Assembly: GCA_903930085.1 (NCBI GenBank)
Contig: CAIYXD010000114.1
Span: 1-7,863 of the forward strand
DNA: 7,863 nucleotides
Source: an uncultured Flavobacteriia bacterium
GTDB lineage: Bacteria; Bacteroidota; Bacteroidia; Flavobacteriales_D; Crocinitomicaceae
Direction of reading: 5' to 3'
The position numbers were made by a program, and so were the translations under genes. Shown piece after piece: positions 7,027 through 7,863 of this stretch. A model generated the notes under the pieces. It did no database searches and was not told the DNA's origin. It worked only from the letters and a program-made list of their open reading frames with translations. Within the stretch, counting starts at the first letter, position 1, and each line of letters opens with the position of its first letter.

Positions 7027-7428
7027 TTATTTGGTAGAATTTTTCTCCTGGAAGTTCTGGAGTAGAATATCTTTGGACAAGGGTTTTTCAAGGAAACCTT
7101 TGATCCGATTGTTGTTTTGAATTCTGTCTATTACCCTCGGATCTATAGTTGCTGAAAGAATAAATAACTCGGTTTTATGCAAGAAAAGCAATTGTTTTTC
7201 TGAAAATTTTTCGACCATTTCCAAGCCATTGATTCCGGATAACTGGAGATCAATTAAAATATAATCGGGGGCGTTTTGTTGTTGTTTTTCGAGCGATTGA
7301 AGATAATTTAGTGTTTCTTCTGCAGAGCAAACAATTTCTATCGAACAGTTGGGAAAAACCTGTCGTATAATAGCAGATTGCACGATGTAAAGGATTGAAT
7401 CGTCTTCAACAAGCAAGAAGTGAATCAT
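7027..7428 (-). CDS. Single-domain response regulator (CheY-like receiver)
   Basis: The 133-residue protein is one receiver domain with no attached output domain. The acidic pocket is LVEDD (Asp9/Asp10), the probable phosphoacceptor is Asp60 in YILIDLQLSGINGLE, the Ser/Thr switch is Ser92 in FILSATID, and the conserved Lys is Lys115 in LEKP. All catalytic residues of a phosphorylatable receiver are therefore present. Proteins like this take phosphate from a sensor kinase and act by binding another protein; the partner kinase is not in this window. The gene sits alone, with about 120 bp upstream after the carboxylase gene and 85 bp before aspS, so it is probably not functionally tied to either. 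A 5-bp inverted repeat, AGATTgttAATCT (7446-7458), lies just ahead of its start. There is no clear Shine-Dalgarno sequence before the ATG at 7426-7428. Confidence 0.93.
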   Translation of the reverse strand: MIHFLLVEDDSILYIVQSAIIRQVFPNCSIEIVCSAEETLNYLQSLEKQQQNAPDYILIDLQLSGINGLEMVEKFSEKQLLFLHKTELFILSATIDPRVIDRIQNNNRIKGFLEKPLSKDILLQNFQEKNSTK

Positions 7429-7494
7429 ATAAATGAATGGTATTTAGATTGTTAATCTCTAATTAATCGATTTAAAGTTAAGCGCTATTATTTT

Positions 7495-7516
7495 AGTAAG
7501 CCCACTAAGGGCTACT
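7495..7516 (-). terminator. Hairpin after the carboxylase gene, possible terminator
   Basis: AGTA-GCCC and GGGC-TACT can pair over 8 bp with one bulged base (7499) and a 5-nt loop (7504-7508). The hairpin starts 32 nt past the carboxylase stop and ends upstream of the response regulator. On the minus-strand transcript it is followed by AAAATAATAG rather than a U-run, so it is not a textbook intrinsic terminator. The plus-strand side continues into TTTATTTT. Position and GC-richness relative to the surrounding DNA are the only support. Confidence 0.35.
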
Positions 7517-7548
7517 TTATTTTAAAAGCAATTCCCTCTAGTATGTTC

Positions 7549-7863
7549 CTAAAGTGGAATATTTCCATGTTTTTTTTGCGGTAAAACTTCTGCTTTATTT
7601 TCTAGCATTTTAAATCCAGCAATTAGTTTTGCACGGGTTTCTTCCGGAAGGATTACATCATCTATAATTCCCCGTTCCGCCGCGCGGTATGGATTTGCAA
7701 ACAGTTCAGCATATTCTGCTTCTTTTTCTTTCCATTTTTCCTCCGGATTGGATGCAGAAGCAATTTCTCGCTTGAAAATAATTTCAGCAGCTCCTTTTGC
7801 TCCCATAACAGCTATTTCTGCAGTTGGCCAAGCATAATTTAAATCTGCACCTATATTTTTCGA
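7549..7863 (-). CDS. Acyl-CoA (propionyl-CoA type) carboxylase beta subunit, C-terminal fragment
   Basis: The last 104 codons of a carboxyltransferase subunit are visible; the gene continues beyond the right edge, where the reading frame is open to base 7863. The sequence runs NIGADLNYAWPTAEIAVMGAKGAAEIIF, through NPYRAAERGIIDDVILPEETR, to the ending KKHGNIPL. This matches the C-terminal part of biotin-dependent acyl-CoA carboxylase beta chains (PccB-like, about 510-520 residues). In such enzymes this subunit transfers carboxyl from carboxybiotin to propionyl-CoA or a related acyl-CoA, yielding methylmalonyl-CoA, in complex with a biotin-carrying alpha subunit. The ATG at 7804-7806 is internal, not the start, because the conserved sequence continues upstream of it. 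Substrate choice (propionyl-, acetyl- or methylcrotonyl-CoA) cannot be settled from this fragment, although the C-terminus favours propionyl-CoA carboxylase. Confidence 0.92.
   Translation of the reverse strand, partial: SKNIGADLNYAWPTAEIAVMGAKGAAEIIFKREIASASNPEEKWKEKEAEYAELFANPYRAAERGIIDDVILPEETRAKLIAGFKMLENKAEVLPQKKHGNIPL

Overview
This 7.9-kb window is AT-rich bacterial chromosome, and every recognisable gene lies on the minus strand. Protein content and signals point to Bacteroidota, probably Flavobacteriales. The evidence is a Bacteroidota-type AAA_14/DUF4143 ATPase, a lone CheY-like receiver, a CysRS and AspRS of ordinary bacterial type, weak or absent Shine-Dalgarno sites, and upstream elements resembling the Bacteroidota promoter (TTG, about 19-21 bp, then TAnnTTTG). 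The genus cannot be fixed from the sequence alone; a Fluviicola/Crocinitomix-like organism is only a guess.

Layout in the direction of transcription, from high to low coordinates: (1) the C-terminal end of an acyl-CoA (propionyl-CoA type) carboxylase beta subunit, entering from the right edge; (2) a single-domain response regulator; (3) aspS, followed 37 bp later by (4) a 75-residue three-helix membrane protein, probably YgjV-like; (5) an uncharacterised 365-residue protein with a predicted helix-turn-helix N-terminus and a helical C-terminus; (6) a 316-bp intergenic region with a hairpin terminator, short repeats and a good promoter; (7) a 520-residue sodium:solute symporter; (8) cysS; (9) the first 43 codons of an AAA_14/DUF4143-type ATPase, leaving at the left edge.

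The genes do not form one pathway. The two aminoacyl-tRNA synthetases and the carboxylase are housekeeping. The response regulator, small membrane protein, HTH-like protein and symporter are the less characterised part. aspS and the small membrane gene are close enough to share a transcript. The symporter has its own promoter candidate, separated from the HTH-like gene by a terminator.

I found no tRNA or rRNA gene, CRISPR array, insertion sequence, phage gene or recognisable defence locus. There is no convincing new multi-gene system here. The best leads are modest: the three-half-site element overlapping the ATPase promoter, the orphan HTH/helical protein upstream of the symporter, and the conserved-looking small membrane gene behind aspS.
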